Shown in pieces: positions 49,446 to 58,186 of a DNA stretch of 64,000 nt. This DNA comes from an uncultured Dokdonia sp. (lineage in GTDB: Bacteria; Bacteroidota; Bacteroidia; Flavobacteriales; Flavobacteriaceae), in contig NZ_CANLOB010000008.1 in NCBI RefSeq assembly GCF_947492815.1, forward strand, positions 114,888 to 178,887, given 5' to 3'. Position 1 is the stretch's first letter. Each line of letters begins with the position of its first letter. Both the position numbers and the translations under genes were made by a program. The notes beneath the pieces are model-generated. The model was not told where the DNA came from, did no database searches, and worked only from the letters and a program-made list of their open reading frames with translations.

Positions 49446-50720
49446 TTACTTCCCAATCAACCAATTACCCACCGCACATTGTAAACATTTATTCTCAGAA
49501 CAATACGTTGTTTTCAATTGTATCAATGCTTGTGAGTGTAAGGCATTTTCAGTTTTAGGGCGAATCTCATTATACTTTTTTACAATACTGTTTTGTTCAG
49601 ATTTTATAGCGGTTATAAAATCTAAAATAGTATCTGTGCATTCCTTTCCTATATATTGACTGTAGGCAAATTTTATAGGGATAATAGTATTAATCAATAA
49701 CAGATCAATAAATGATTTAGAGAGTTTTTTTACTCTCTTTTTTTGCGATGTTGAAAATGAATAATGAGTATCCCAATACGTTGATGCTTGCACCTTCAGA
49801 ATATCATAAAAATCTGATAGTGTTTCTACATGCATTAGTTTTTGGAATAATCCTGGGATCGTGTAATATAGCATCGCTAATTGCGAGAGTCGGATGGTGG
49901 GGAAATTATCAGGCCGTAATTTAAAAAACTGAATGGGTAGTATTCCTTCTGTTTCTAATTGAAATTTATGATGTACAAATTCATATTCTCCCTGTAATTG
50001 CAATACATAGCTATCTACACTATCTTCGGGTAATAATCCGCCTGCTCCTAGCAGTAATGCCTCTAAGCGAAAGGGTTCTTGAGCACATTTTCTGATAATA
50101 CTAAAATCAATATGCTCTGCTAGTGACTGAAAAGAAGCTCCATTGACTTTTGTTCCAAAAGCACGTAATAACATTACAAACAACACCCCTTCCCAATCGT
50201 TATTCGTGTGTGAAAGTATTTCTTTTATAGCATCTGTTTTACGTTCTAAACGTTCTAAATACAAACGTTCTTGCCAATGATTCCAAATAGGATCAGGAAC
50301 TTCAGAAATGAAGCTTTCACAATTAATCCATTTCAGTGATTGATTTTCAAAAAGTGTGGTGTAATTAGCTAATGCCGCTTGTGTAACATACTCCTTTAAT
50401 TGTAAGGTAGGAATTGCAGTATTATCACTTCTATAGATATCAACATCATGCTCCCATACCACATGAAGAATTACGTTATTGTATGCAGCATCCGTTTCAT
50501 GTCCATGTGCATACCAATCTGATGATTTGATATGAATTTCTACATTACCAGCCCACTCCTGATCACCAATAACGAGACGCGCATTAAAAAAATCAGGCCC
50601 AGCGAGATTGTTATGATCACCTAGCTTGATAATCGTAATAGGTGTTTTGCTAGTTGTTTTAGCTTTCGCGAAAGCAAACTTTTTATATTTCCATAAGTAG
50701 TGTAAAAAATCTTCACGCAT
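49446..50720 (-). CDS. DUF2851 family protein
   Basis: A 424-residue cytoplasmic protein: MREDFLHYLWKYKKFAFAKAKTT at the start, then GPDFFNARLVIGDQEWAGNVEIHIKSSDWYAHGHETDAAYNNVILHVVWEHD (residues about 60-115), a segment with acidic residues and a histidine pair reminiscent of nuclease-like folds. The C-terminus has CSENKCLQCAVGNWLI (CxxxxCxxC). DUF2851 is common in Bacteroidota; its function is not known to me. The palindrome at 50662-50675 is read as AFAKA near residue 17. Confidence 0.85.
   Translation of the reverse strand: MREDFLHYLWKYKKFAFAKAKTTSKTPITIIKLGDHNNLAGPDFFNARLVIGDQEWAGNVEIHIKSSDWYAHGHETDAAYNNVILHVVWEHDVDIYRSDNTAIPTLQLKEYVTQAALANYTTLFENQSLKWINCESFISEVPDPIWNHWQERLYLERLERKTDAIKEILSHTNNDWEGVLFVMLLRAFGTKVNGASFQSLAEHIDFSIIRKCAQEPFRLEALLLGAGGLLPEDSVDSYVLQLQGEYEFVHHKFQLETEGILPIQFFKLRPDNFPTIRLSQLAMLYYTIPGLFQKLMHVETLSDFYDILKVQASTYWDTHYSFSTSQKKRVKKLSKSFIDLLLINTIIPIKFAYSQYIGKECTDTILDFITAIKSEQNSIVKKYNEIRPKTENALHSQALIQLKTTYCSENKCLQCAVGNWLIGK
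50662..50675. repeat. Dispersed palindrome, in CDS
   Basis: GCTTTCGCGAAAGC, perfect over 14 bp, read as AFAKA (FAFAKAKT) in the DUF2851 protein. Confidence 0.9.
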
Positions 50721-50790
50721 CCTGTGAAGATACGTGAAAATATATTTTTTTTACAACTACAACTATAACGTTTTTAGGAGAAAGCGATTC

Positions 50791-52155
50791 TTAAATCGCG
50801 CTTATAATATCATGTTTTGTGATGATATGATGTTTACCGTTTCCTAAATCAACTAATACCGCATTATTTTCTTTAGTAATTAGTTTAGAAACCTCTTCAA
50901 TAGGTGTTTTTGCGGTTACTATTGGGTATGGAGCTCCCATTACTTCTTTAATAGGTGTCTCAGCAATATCATTATTTTCTAAATAGGCTCTAAATAAATC
51001 TGCTTCATCTACGCTTCCAACCATACCTGTAGTGTCTTCAACAGGAATCTGTGATATTTTAAAAGTACGCATACGCTCGATCGCGTGTGAAACTAACTCT
51101 TCTGTTTTAACAGTAATGAGTGGTTTATCAATATGATTTTTGATTAAATCGGTCGCTACAGTAATCTCTTCATCTAAGAAACCACGCTCACGCATCCAAT
51201 CATCATTAAACATCTTTCCTACATACCTACTACCATGATCATGAAATAATACGACTACCACATCGTCAGGTCCAAATTTTCCTTCTTCATTCAATTGTAA
51301 TAATCCCTTGATGGCAGATCCTGCAGAATTCCCTAAGAACATTCCTTCCTCTTTAGCTAGGCGTCGTGTATATACAGCTGCATCTTTATCAGTTACTTTT
51401 GTGAATCCATCAATGACATCAAAATTTACATTTTCAGGAAGGATATCTTCTCCTATTCCTTCTGTGATATATGGATAGATTTCATTTTCATCAAAGATTC
51501 CTGTTTCATGGTATTTTTTAAATACAGAACCATAGGTATCTATTCCCCATACTTTTACATTAGGGTTTTGTTCTTTAAGATATTTTCCTACTCCAGAAAT
51601 GGTACCTCCTGTACCTACACCTACAATAAAGTGTGTTACTTTTCCATCTGTTTGCTCCCAAATTTCAGGTCCTGTACTTTGATAATGCGCCTTTGCATTA
51701 CTAGGATTATCATATTGGTTTACATACCAACTATTTGGTGTTTCTGTAGCAAGGCGTTTTGAAACTGAGTAATAACTACGAGGATCTTCTGGTTCTACAT
51801 TGGTAGGACATACAACGACCTCACTTCCAACAGCACGTAGGATATCCATTTTCTCTTTAGACTGCTTATCCGAAATTACGCATACCATCTTATACCCTTT
51901 AATAATGGCAGCAAGTGCAAGTCCCATTCCAGTGTTTCCAGAAGTACCTTCTATGATCGTACCGCCTGGTTGTAGACGTCCATCTGCTTCTGCATCTTCA
52001 ATCATCTGTAATGCCATACGGTCTTTTACAGAATTCCCTGGATTAAAGGTCTCATATTTTGCAAGTACAAGTGCAGGTACATCTTTTACTAATGCATTCA
52101 TCTTCACCATAGGTGTATCTCCTATTGTACCTAATATATTTTCAGCGTATTTCAT
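50791..52155 (-). CDS. Cystathionine beta-synthase (PLP enzyme with CBS domains)
   Basis: From the ATG at 52155 (MKYAENILGTIGDTP) it has about 454 residues; an alternative ATG lies 6 bases earlier. The PLP lysine is in NPGNSVKDRMA near 41, followed by EGTSGNTGMGLA, GVGTGGTISGVGKYL and GNSAGSAIKG. Two CBS domains occupy the C-terminus (about 335-450). It condenses serine and homocysteine to cystathionine or may act as a cysteine synthase with regulatory CBS domains. The promoter TATCTTTG lies 20 bases upstream. Confidence 0.9.
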   Translation of the reverse strand: MKYAENILGTIGDTPMVKMNALVKDVPALVLAKYETFNPGNSVKDRMALQMIEDAEADGRLQPGGTIIEGTSGNTGMGLALAAIIKGYKMVCVISDKQSKEKMDILRAVGSEVVVCPTNVEPEDPRSYYSVSKRLATETPNSWYVNQYDNPSNAKAHYQSTGPEIWEQTDGKVTHFIVGVGTGGTISGVGKYLKEQNPNVKVWGIDTYGSVFKKYHETGIFDENEIYPYITEGIGEDILPENVNFDVIDGFTKVTDKDAAVYTRRLAKEEGMFLGNSAGSAIKGLLQLNEEGKFGPDDVVVVLFHDHGSRYVGKMFNDDWMRERGFLDEEITVATDLIKNHIDKPLITVKTEELVSHAIERMRTFKISQIPVEDTTGMVGSVDEADLFRAYLENNDIAETPIKEVMGAPYPIVTAKTPIEEVSKLITKENNAVLVDLGNGKHHIITKHDIISAI

Positions 52156-52174
52156 AGTCATATTTTGAGTGGTG

Positions 52175-52182
52175 CAAAGATA
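52175..52182 (-). promoter_or_regulatory. -7 promoter element of the cystathionine beta-synthase gene
   Basis: Minus strand TATCTTTG followed by CACC. It implies a very short leader (about 6-14 bases) to either candidate ATG. Confidence 0.55.
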
Positions 52183-52290
52183 CTTAGTACATCTCAAAAT
52201 GAGAATTAATATCTTACAAAACTCCTGTATATTAAAAATCCTGTATACATAAAATGCATACAGGACTTATTTACTCTTTTAAAGCATCTA

Positions 52291-53856
52291 TTATTTAGCA
52301 ATATTCACCGCTCTTGTTTCTCGTATTACGGTTACTTTTACTTGACCTGGATACGTCATATCTGTTTGAATTTTCTGAGATATTTCAAATGAAAGTGCTG
52401 CTGCTTTTTCATCATTCACCTTTTCACTCTCTACAATTACACGAAGTTCTCTACCTGCCTGGATCGCATATGCCTTTTTAACACCACTAAAACCAAAGGC
52501 AATATCTTCAAGGTCTTTAAGGCGTTGTATATAAGAATCTAATACTTGACGTCTAGCGCCAGGACGAGCACCACTTATAGCATCACACACTTGAACAATA
52601 GGCGATAATAAAGAAGTCATCTCTATCTCGTCGTGGTGAGCACCAATAGCATTACAAACATCTGGTTTCTCCCCATGCTTTTCTGCCCATTGCATTCCTA
52701 AGATTGCGTGAGGCGTTTCTGTTTCTGTATCTGGTACTTTTCCTATATCATGTAATAAGCCTGCTCTTCGAGCTAGCTTTGGATTTACACCAAGCTCTGC
52801 TGCCATCACAGAACATAGTTTTGCTACTTCTCTACTATGTTGCAATAAATTTTGTCCATAAGAAGATCTGTATTTCATTCTTCCTACGGCTTTGATTAAT
52901 TCTGGATGTAATCCATGAATACCAAGATCTATTACGGTACGTTTTCCAACTTCTACAATTTCTTGTTCTATTTGTCTCGTTGTCTTACGAACTACTTCTT
53001 CAATACGAGCTGGGTGAATACGCCCATCTGTTACCAATTTATGTAATGATAATCTTGCAATCTCTCTACGCACACTATCAAAACAAGATAAAATAATAGC
53101 GTCTGGAGTATCATCTACAATAATTTCTACTCCCGTGGCAGCTTCTATAGCACGTATATTTCTTCCTTCCCTTCCTATGATACGACCTTTTACGTCGTCA
53201 CTTTCTAGGTTAAAAACAGAAACACAATTTTCTACAGCCTCTTCAGTTCCGATACGTTGTATCGTATTAATCACAATCTTTCTAGCTTCTTGCTCTGCTG
53301 TCATTTTAGCCTCTTCCATAGCCGTTTGGATATGTGCCATGGCATCTGTTTTAGCTTGTGCTTTTAGGGACTCTACAAGTTGTTCTTTAGCTACATCGGC
53401 AGAAAGTCCAGAAATCACTTCTAATTGCTGCACTTTACTTTTATGTATCTTATCAATTTCAGATTGTTTCTTTTCTAAATAAGCAACTCGTTTATCATAA
53501 TCCTTTACTTTGTCTTCAAGGCTTTGATTCAGTTTTTTATTTTTTGAAAGCTCACTACTTACTTGTGATTCCTTATCTCTGGTACGCTTCTCAGCCTCAG
53601 AAATCTTTTTATCTCGGTTTAGAATTACTTTTTCGTGTTCAGATTTAAGTTCTATAAACTTTTCTTTTGCTTGTAATATCTTTTTTTCTTTTGTTGATTC
53701 TGCCTTTATTTCAGCTTCTTTAATAATATTTTGAGCACTTTTACTTGCATTTTTAACTACTTGAGAAGCATTATTACGCTCCAATAGTTTTGCTATAAAA
53801 AACCCAATAATCAAAGCAACAATTCCTACAATAATTAGGAGTATAGTTGTATCCAT
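52291..53856 (-). CDS. rny: Ribonuclease Y
   Basis: From the ATG at 53856 (a TTG two codons earlier is also in frame) it has 521 residues, the standard length. One membrane segment ([19 protein letters not shown]), a long coiled coil to about 200, a KH domain with [25 protein letters not shown], and an HD domain with [12 protein letters not shown] and GAHHDEIE. This membrane-bound endoribonuclease starts mRNA decay. It is downstream of zapA and the probable 6S RNA, the arrangement seen in other Bacteroidota. Confidence 0.96.
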   Translation of the reverse strand: MDTTILLIIVGIVALIIGFFIAKLLERNNASQVVKNASKSAQNIIKEAEIKAESTKEKKILQAKEKFIELKSEHEKVILNRDKKISEAEKRTRDKESQVSSELSKNKKLNQSLEDKVKDYDKRVAYLEKKQSEIDKIHKSKVQQLEVISGLSADVAKEQLVESLKAQAKTDAMAHIQTAMEEAKMTAEQEARKIVINTIQRIGTEEAVENCVSVFNLESDDVKGRIIGREGRNIRAIEAATGVEIIVDDTPDAIILSCFDSVRREIARLSLHKLVTDGRIHPARIEEVVRKTTRQIEQEIVEVGKRTVIDLGIHGLHPELIKAVGRMKYRSSYGQNLLQHSREVAKLCSVMAAELGVNPKLARRAGLLHDIGKVPDTETETPHAILGMQWAEKHGEKPDVCNAIGAHHDEIEMTSLLSPIVQVCDAISGARPGARRQVLDSYIQRLKDLEDIAFGFSGVKKAYAIQAGRELRVIVESEKVNDEKAAALSFEISQKIQTDMTYPGQVKVTVIRETRAVNIAK

Positions 53857-53960
53857 AAACAATTTTTATAATCGACACTCTTCTAACAAAGAGTAATACA
53901 ATGGTTAATATTAAAGGTATATACTACCTTTTCAGTTGGTTATTCCCTAAAATAGGGTAT

Positions 53961-54129
53961 AAAAAAAAGCCTGCATTAGTTGGGATTTTGTATAAACTCC
54001 TAAATAAAAGGATTAGAGCTAGAGGACTGATCAAGAATCCGTGACGAAGACGGCGCGCTTTTACAATCCAGATTCACTCTTTACAAAAAAATATCTGTTG
54101 AGTTTATCAAAAAAAGACCAATGCAGGCA
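53961..54129 (-). ncRNA. ssrS: Probable 6S RNA (flavobacterial type)
   Basis: Between zapA and rny on the minus strand. The ends form a stem GCCTGCATT (54128-54120) / AATGCAGGC (53977-53969), followed at once by a run of eight T, so it has its own terminator. The middle contains opposed segments including GAGTTTATACAAAATCCC and TTTGATAAACTCAACAG, consistent with a long rod-like hairpin with a central bubble. Position next to zapA, size of about 165 bases and this closing stem agree with 6S RNA, which binds RNA polymerase and modulates transcription in stationary phase. I infer the identity from context and structure; a covariance search would settle it. Confidence 0.7.
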
Positions 54130-54153
54130 GTAATATGCTGTATGTAAAGAACG

Positions 54154-54441
54154 TTATAATTGCTCATTCAAGAGAGCACTCAATGCTTCTAAACGCTTTG
54201 AGATTTCTTCTTGATTTGAGTTTTTATCTATATTTTTTTGGGTTGCCTGAGATGCAAATTGTAAGGCACACATCGCCAGTACATCCTGTTTATCTCTAAC
54301 GGCATAACTTTGCTCAAATTGTTTAATCATAGCATCTATTTTTTTTGCAGCTTTACGCAACCCTTCCTCTTGTTGTACAGGAATAGTGAGCGGATACACG
54401 CGGTCTGCTATAGATAATTTAATTTTAAGCTTTTCAGACAT
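54154..54441 (-). CDS. zapA: Cell division protein ZapA
   Basis: A 95-residue protein: MSEKLKIKLSIADRVYPLTIPVQQEEGLRKAAKKIDAMIKQFEQSYAVRDKQDVLAMCALQFASQ, the conserved ZapA core, with a short C-terminal helix. ZapA stabilises FtsZ bundles at the division site. It follows a small coiled-coil gene by 12 bases and precedes the 6S RNA. Confidence 0.93.
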   Translation of the reverse strand: MSEKLKIKLSIADRVYPLTIPVQQEEGLRKAAKKIDAMIKQFEQSYAVRDKQDVLAMCALQFASQATQKNIDKNSNQEEISKRLEALSALLNEQL

Positions 54442-54453
54442 AAAATTTTCCTT

Positions 54454-54744
54454 TTATTCAGAAAGTGATACCATACAAGCATCTATCTCTCTAATTAAGG
54501 TGTTTATTTTGAGCTTGGTTTCCCTTTTATAATCGTTACTGCCTAGTAATGCATTTGCCGCTTTGAGTGTATTAATCTCTTTTTGCCTTTCATCTAAAGT
54601 ATCCTTGAGATTTTTATTCTCTGCATCTAATGATGCAATAGTAATCTCTAAAAGCTCATGTCTTTCCTTAAGCGCTTGATGGCGTTTTAATAAAGTATCA
54701 ATTCTATACTCTAGAGAATCAACAACTTCTATAAGATTACTCAT
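54454..54744 (-). CDS. Small coiled-coil protein upstream of zapA (ZapB-like?)
   Basis: From the ATG at 54744 (MSNLIEVVDSLEYRIDTLL) it has 96 residues; the 19 upstream codons are not needed. Nearly the whole protein is a coiled coil (YRIDTLLKRHQALKERHELLEITIASLDAENKNLKDTLDERQKEINTL). It is always adjacent to zapA in this group as far as I recall, which suggests a cell-division partner akin to ZapB, though sequence similarity is too low to state this. Confidence 0.75.
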   Translation of the reverse strand: MSNLIEVVDSLEYRIDTLLKRHQALKERHELLEITIASLDAENKNLKDTLDERQKEINTLKAANALLGSNDYKRETKLKINTLIREIDACMVSLSE

Positions 54745-54877
54745 ACTGACAATACATATACTACGTAACACAAAGTTAACATTAGTGAGATAGAATAACA
54801 ACTCGAAACGTTAAAATTTCAAATAGATCATAACTAACTAACTTACAAGTAAATACATTTTTATTAAAAATCAATTA

Positions 54878-54897
54878 TACGCTTTCGCGAAAGCGTA
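54878..54897. repeat. Dispersed palindrome, 20 bp perfect, intergenic
   Basis: TACGCTTTCGCGAAAGCGTA in the divergent gap between the zapA operon and murQ, 36 bases before the murQ -7 element. Confidence 0.95.
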
Positions 54898-54932
54898 CTA
54901 AGCAACACCCCCTAAAGTCAACCTTTAATTCT

Positions 54933-54940
54933 TATTTTTG
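54933..54940 (+). promoter_or_regulatory. murQ: -7 promoter element of murQ
   Basis: TATTTTTG followed by ACAC, 19 bases before the GTG start. Confidence 0.6.
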
Positions 54941-54959
54941 ACACTTAAAACAAACACAC

Positions 54960-55775
54960 GTGGCTTTTACTAAAACAACAGAACAAGACTCTCATTACGA
55001 TGACTTAGAAAATATGCCTGTTTCAGATCTATTAATGCATATGAATAATGAGGATAAAACAGTTCCTTTAGCCATAGAAAAAGCCTTGCCGCAAATTGAA
55101 GTACTCATTCATCAAGTTGTTCTGCGATTAAAAAAAGGAGGTCGTTTGTTTTATCTTGGTGCAGGAACCAGCGGACGTTTAGGCATTGTTGATGCCTCCG
55201 AATGTCCTCCTACATTTGGTGTTTCTCACGACCTTGTCATAGGTCTTATCGCTGGTGGTGACATTGCGATTCGTAAAGCCGTAGAATTTGCAGAGGATAG
55301 CAAAGATCAAGGCTGGAAAGATTTAGAAGCTCATAATATTTCTAAAAATGATTTTGTGATTGGTATCGCCGCCTCTGGAACAACACCTTATGTAATTGGA
55401 GCATTAGAAGCTTGTAATAAAAAAGGTATTGGAACTGGATGTATCACTTGTAATCACAAAAGTCCACTATCATTAACAGCAACTTATCCTGTAGAAGTTA
55501 TTGTAGGTCCTGAATTTGTAACGGGAAGCTCTCGTATGAAAGCAGGAACTGCACAAAAACTAGTACTGAATATGATTTCTACCGCAACGATGATTCAACT
55601 AGGTAAAGTAAAGGGTAATAAAATGGTGGATATGCAATTGAGTAATGATAAACTTGTTGCAAGAGGAACACGTATGATTATGAATGCACTAAACATAGAA
55701 GAACATATAGCAAATAAATTACTACGCACTCATGGAAGTGTACGTAATGCAATCGATAATTATGAGCACGAATAA
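54960..55775 (+). CDS. murQ: N-acetylmuramic acid 6-phosphate etherase
   Basis: A 271-residue SIS-domain enzyme with a GTG start. It splits MurNAc-6-phosphate into GlcNAc-6-phosphate and lactate during peptidoglycan recycling. Signature: GRLFYLGAGTSGRLGIVDASECPPTFG near residue 62-88, IGIAASGTTPYVIGAL near 140, and TGSSRMKAGTAQKLVLNMIST near 185-205. The DUF6095 gene starts before its stop (14-base overlap). Confidence 0.94.
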   Translation: MAFTKTTEQDSHYDDLENMPVSDLLMHMNNEDKTVPLAIEKALPQIEVLIHQVVLRLKKGGRLFYLGAGTSGRLGIVDASECPPTFGVSHDLVIGLIAGGDIAIRKAVEFAEDSKDQGWKDLEAHNISKNDFVIGIAASGTTPYVIGALEACNKKGIGTGCITCNHKSPLSLTATYPVEVIVGPEFVTGSSRMKAGTAQKLVLNMISTATMIQLGKVKGNKMVDMQLSNDKLVARGTRMIMNALNIEEHIANKLLRTHGSVRNAIDNYEHE

Positions 55776-55983
55776 AGAAACGCTTTTAAAAGGTATCAAA
55801 ATTATGGGAGGTACATTAGTCCTACTAATTCTAGCCCCTATTATTCTTAATTCTTCTTTTAAAAATCAAGATCATCCATTTTTCATTCCTGTATTAGGAA
55901 TAGGAATTATTTGTTTAATTGGAGCTATTTACTTCGGTTTTAAAGGAATTAAAACGCTAATGAAAGCACTATTTAATGAGTAA
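55762..55983 (+). CDS. DUF6095 family membrane protein
   Basis: A 73-residue protein from the ATG at 55762 (MSTNKETLLKGIKIMGGTLV). Two membrane segments (TLVLLILAPIILNSSF and FFIPVLGIGIICLIGAIYFGF). Matches the small Bacteroidota family DUF6095 as I recall it. It overlaps the murQ stop by 14 bases, so it is translationally coupled to murQ. Function unknown. Confidence 0.75.
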   Translation: MSTNKETLLKGIKIMGGTLVLLILAPIILNSSFKNQDHPFFIPVLGIGIICLIGAIYFGFKGIKTLMKALFNE

Positions 55984-55985
55984 AC

Positions 55986-56495
55986 TTATATCCCTTCTCT
56001 TTTAGGAACTGGTGTAGAAGGGTTATACCCAAAACCAGGGATTACAACTTCTACTTGTAACGTCTGCAACATGTAACTTATAATAGCGTAATGATGCGTA
56101 GCATGTGTATTTGCTTGTGCTAAAATGCTTTCTAAAGTATACATAATCGTCACTTTTCCTTGTCCCAAATTATCTGTAACATGCAGTAAGTAATCTGTAT
56201 TCACATCAGTATATGAGACCAATTGCTGCTGTATCTCTCTAATGTGATTTTTTGCAGCTTCTGGATTAGTAGAAATAATTTCATCTCGTTTACGTGCTGT
56301 TAAATCAATTTCATTCTCCTGTAGTCCATTTATAATACAATCGAAAAAATCTAGTGCGTGTCTTATATGAGAACCAATACTACTGTAATAAGGACCTACA
56401 GTCACATCTGTATATATATTAGTATCTATAGCATCGATTAAAGAAATGGCATTATTTAAGTTGTTGTTGATAGCAGATATTACTGAAGAACGCAT
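55986..56495 (-). CDS. DinB-like family protein
   Basis: A 169-residue four-helix protein. The putative metal-binding histidines lie in SIGSHIRHALDFFDCII (near residue 44) and THATHHYAIISYML (near 131), the pattern expected for DinB/YfiT-type metalloproteins, which may act as thiol-dependent transferases. It ends FGYNPSTPVPKREGI. Convergent with the DUF6095 gene, 2 bases apart. Confidence 0.8.
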   Translation of the reverse strand: MRSSVISAINNNLNNAISLIDAIDTNIYTDVTVGPYYSSIGSHIRHALDFFDCIINGLQENEIDLTARKRDEIISTNPEAAKNHIREIQQQLVSYTDVNTDYLLHVTDNLGQGKVTIMYTLESILAQANTHATHHYAIISYMLQTLQVEVVIPGFGYNPSTPVPKREGI

Positions 56496-56712
56496 AAAAT
56501 ATGATTAGGGTGTAAATATAGGTTAAATTAACGATTCTGTCTTTTAGATCGTATATAGCTTGTATTTCTTACAACTTTTTGAGATAAAGAACGTTTACCC
56601 ATTAAAATTAATTATTTTTAAATCGTAAGTCCACATAGTACTGTAAGCAAGATAGTGCTATAGAGACTTACATTATAGAAACACCTATCATTATTTCTTA
56701 TAATTCTATTTT

Positions 56713-57435
56713 ATGAAAACTATATATACCCTCCTTTTGAGTTTAAGTTGTCTTCTAACCTATGCTCAGGAAACTATTGAATATCCATCTAAAGACGGTT
56801 TACAAATCACCGCCGATCTTTATGAAGCACCAAACAGTGATACATTCATACTTCTTTTTCATCAAGCTGGATGGAGTCGTGGAGAATATAAAGAAACGGC
56901 ACCAAAGTTAAATGCACTTGGCTATACCTGTTTAGCTGTAGATCAACGTTCTGGAGGAGAAGTCAATGACATAAAAAATCAAACTAATAAAAGAGCTAAA
57001 AAAGCTGGCAAGAAAACAACATACATAGATGCTTTTCAGGATATAGAAGCCACTGTTGCTTATGTAAAAAAAACATATAATCCTAAGAAAATAATTATTT
57101 GGGGAAGCTCTTACTCTTCTTCACTTGTTTTAAAATATGCTGGAGATAACCCTAATGCTATAGATGCTGTCTTATCATTTTCTCCTGGAGAATATTTTGA
57201 AAATAAAAACTTCATAACTTCTAGCGCTAAATCTATTCAAATTCCAACTTTCATTACTTCCAGTAAAGGAGAAGTTAAATCTTGGTCACATATGTATAAT
57301 ATAATTCCTTCAAAAACGAAAAAATCATATATTCCAAGAACTGCAGGAAATCATGGTTCAAGAGCTTTATGGAGTAAATTTAATGATAGTGAAGGATATT
57401 GGACTGCTGTAAAAAGTTTTTTAAAAAACATATAA
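56713..57435 (+). CDS. Secreted alpha/beta hydrolase, small
   Basis: A 240-residue protein with signal peptide MKTIYTLLLSLSCLLTYAQ. Core segments: FILLFHQAGWSRGEY near 45-60 (oxyanion), CLAVDQRSGGEVND near 73, the nucleophile elbow GSSYSS at 131-136 with Ser133 (the usual final Gly is Ser), and a C-terminal AGNHGSRAL that can supply His. It fits dienelactone-hydrolase-like or carboxylesterase folds. Alone; strong terminator follows. Confidence 0.82.
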   Translation: MKTIYTLLLSLSCLLTYAQETIEYPSKDGLQITADLYEAPNSDTFILLFHQAGWSRGEYKETAPKLNALGYTCLAVDQRSGGEVNDIKNQTNKRAKKAGKKTTYIDAFQDIEATVAYVKKTYNPKKIIIWGSSYSSSLVLKYAGDNPNAIDAVLSFSPGEYFENKNFITSSAKSIQIPTFITSSKGEVKSWSHMYNIIPSKTKKSYIPRTAGNHGSRALWSKFNDSEGYWTAVKSFLKNI

Positions 57436-57455
57436 TACTTAAAACAACTATAAAC

Positions 57456-57486
57456 AAAAAGGCTATCTCTGAGAGATAGCCTTTTT
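57456..57486 (+). terminator. Terminator after the small hydrolase gene
   Basis: Stem AAAAAGGCTATCTCT / AGAGATAGCCTTTTT, nearly loop-less at face value, then GTTTATAT. It lies between convergent genes and can serve both. Confidence 0.92.
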
Positions 57487-57505
57487 GTTTATATAACATA
57501 TTTCT

Positions 57506-58111
57506 TTATGCTTTTTCTTGTTGTACCATTTCTAAGCGACAATCTATACGTACTTCTTCTCCTAAGATATAACCACCTGCTTCCATCGCTGCATTATACT
57601 TTAGTTCAAAATCATATCTATTAAGTTCTCCTGTTATGCGTAAACCCGCTCTTGTTCCAAAACTAGAATGTGTTATCACCCCTCCAAAAGTAGCATCTAA
57701 AGCCACTTCTTTTGTCACACCATGCATTGTAAACAATCCAATGACCTTATACTTTTTCCCTTCTATTTTTTTAAACTCAGTAACTTTAAAATTTATAGTA
57801 GGATATTTTTCTACATCAAAAAAATCGGCATTACGCAAATGATTATCTCGTCGTTCGTTTTTTGTATCTACACTTGCGGCTTGAATTGTAATATCAAAGG
57901 TAGCGTCAGAAAAATCAGAAGCATCCGATTTAATAATAGCATCATACTCATTAAACGTACCTTCAGTTTGCGAAATCACTAAGTGATCGATATCAAATCC
58001 AATAGAAGAATGTGATTTATCAATAATCCATGTAGCTTGCTGCCCATATAAAGCTACTGACATGAATACACATAAAAGTACACTATACTTTTTTAAAAAT
58101 TTATTTTTCAT
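57506..58111 (-). CDS. YceI family periplasmic protein
   Basis: A 201-residue protein with a signal peptide (about residues 1-24, LLCVFMSVALYGQQ). The YceI lipocalin-like barrel is evident: TWIIDKSHSSIGFDIDHLVISQTEGTFNEYDAIIKSDASDF at the start, HLRNADFFDVEKYPTINFKVTEFKKI in the middle, and GVTKEVALDATFGGVI. YceI proteins bind isoprenoids such as ubiquinone or menaquinone precursors in the periplasm. Separate from the receptor upstream by 75 bases. Confidence 0.92.
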   Translation of the reverse strand: MKNKFLKKYSVLLCVFMSVALYGQQATWIIDKSHSSIGFDIDHLVISQTEGTFNEYDAIIKSDASDFSDATFDITIQAASVDTKNERRDNHLRNADFFDVEKYPTINFKVTEFKKIEGKKYKVIGLFTMHGVTKEVALDATFGGVITHSSFGTRAGLRITGELNRYDFELKYNAAMEAGGYILGEEVRIDCRLEMVQQEKA

Positions 58112-58186
58112 TTTATTATTATTTTAAATTATTTGTATTGGTTATTCTTGAATCTATGTCGAAACACACATACAAACCAAACAATT

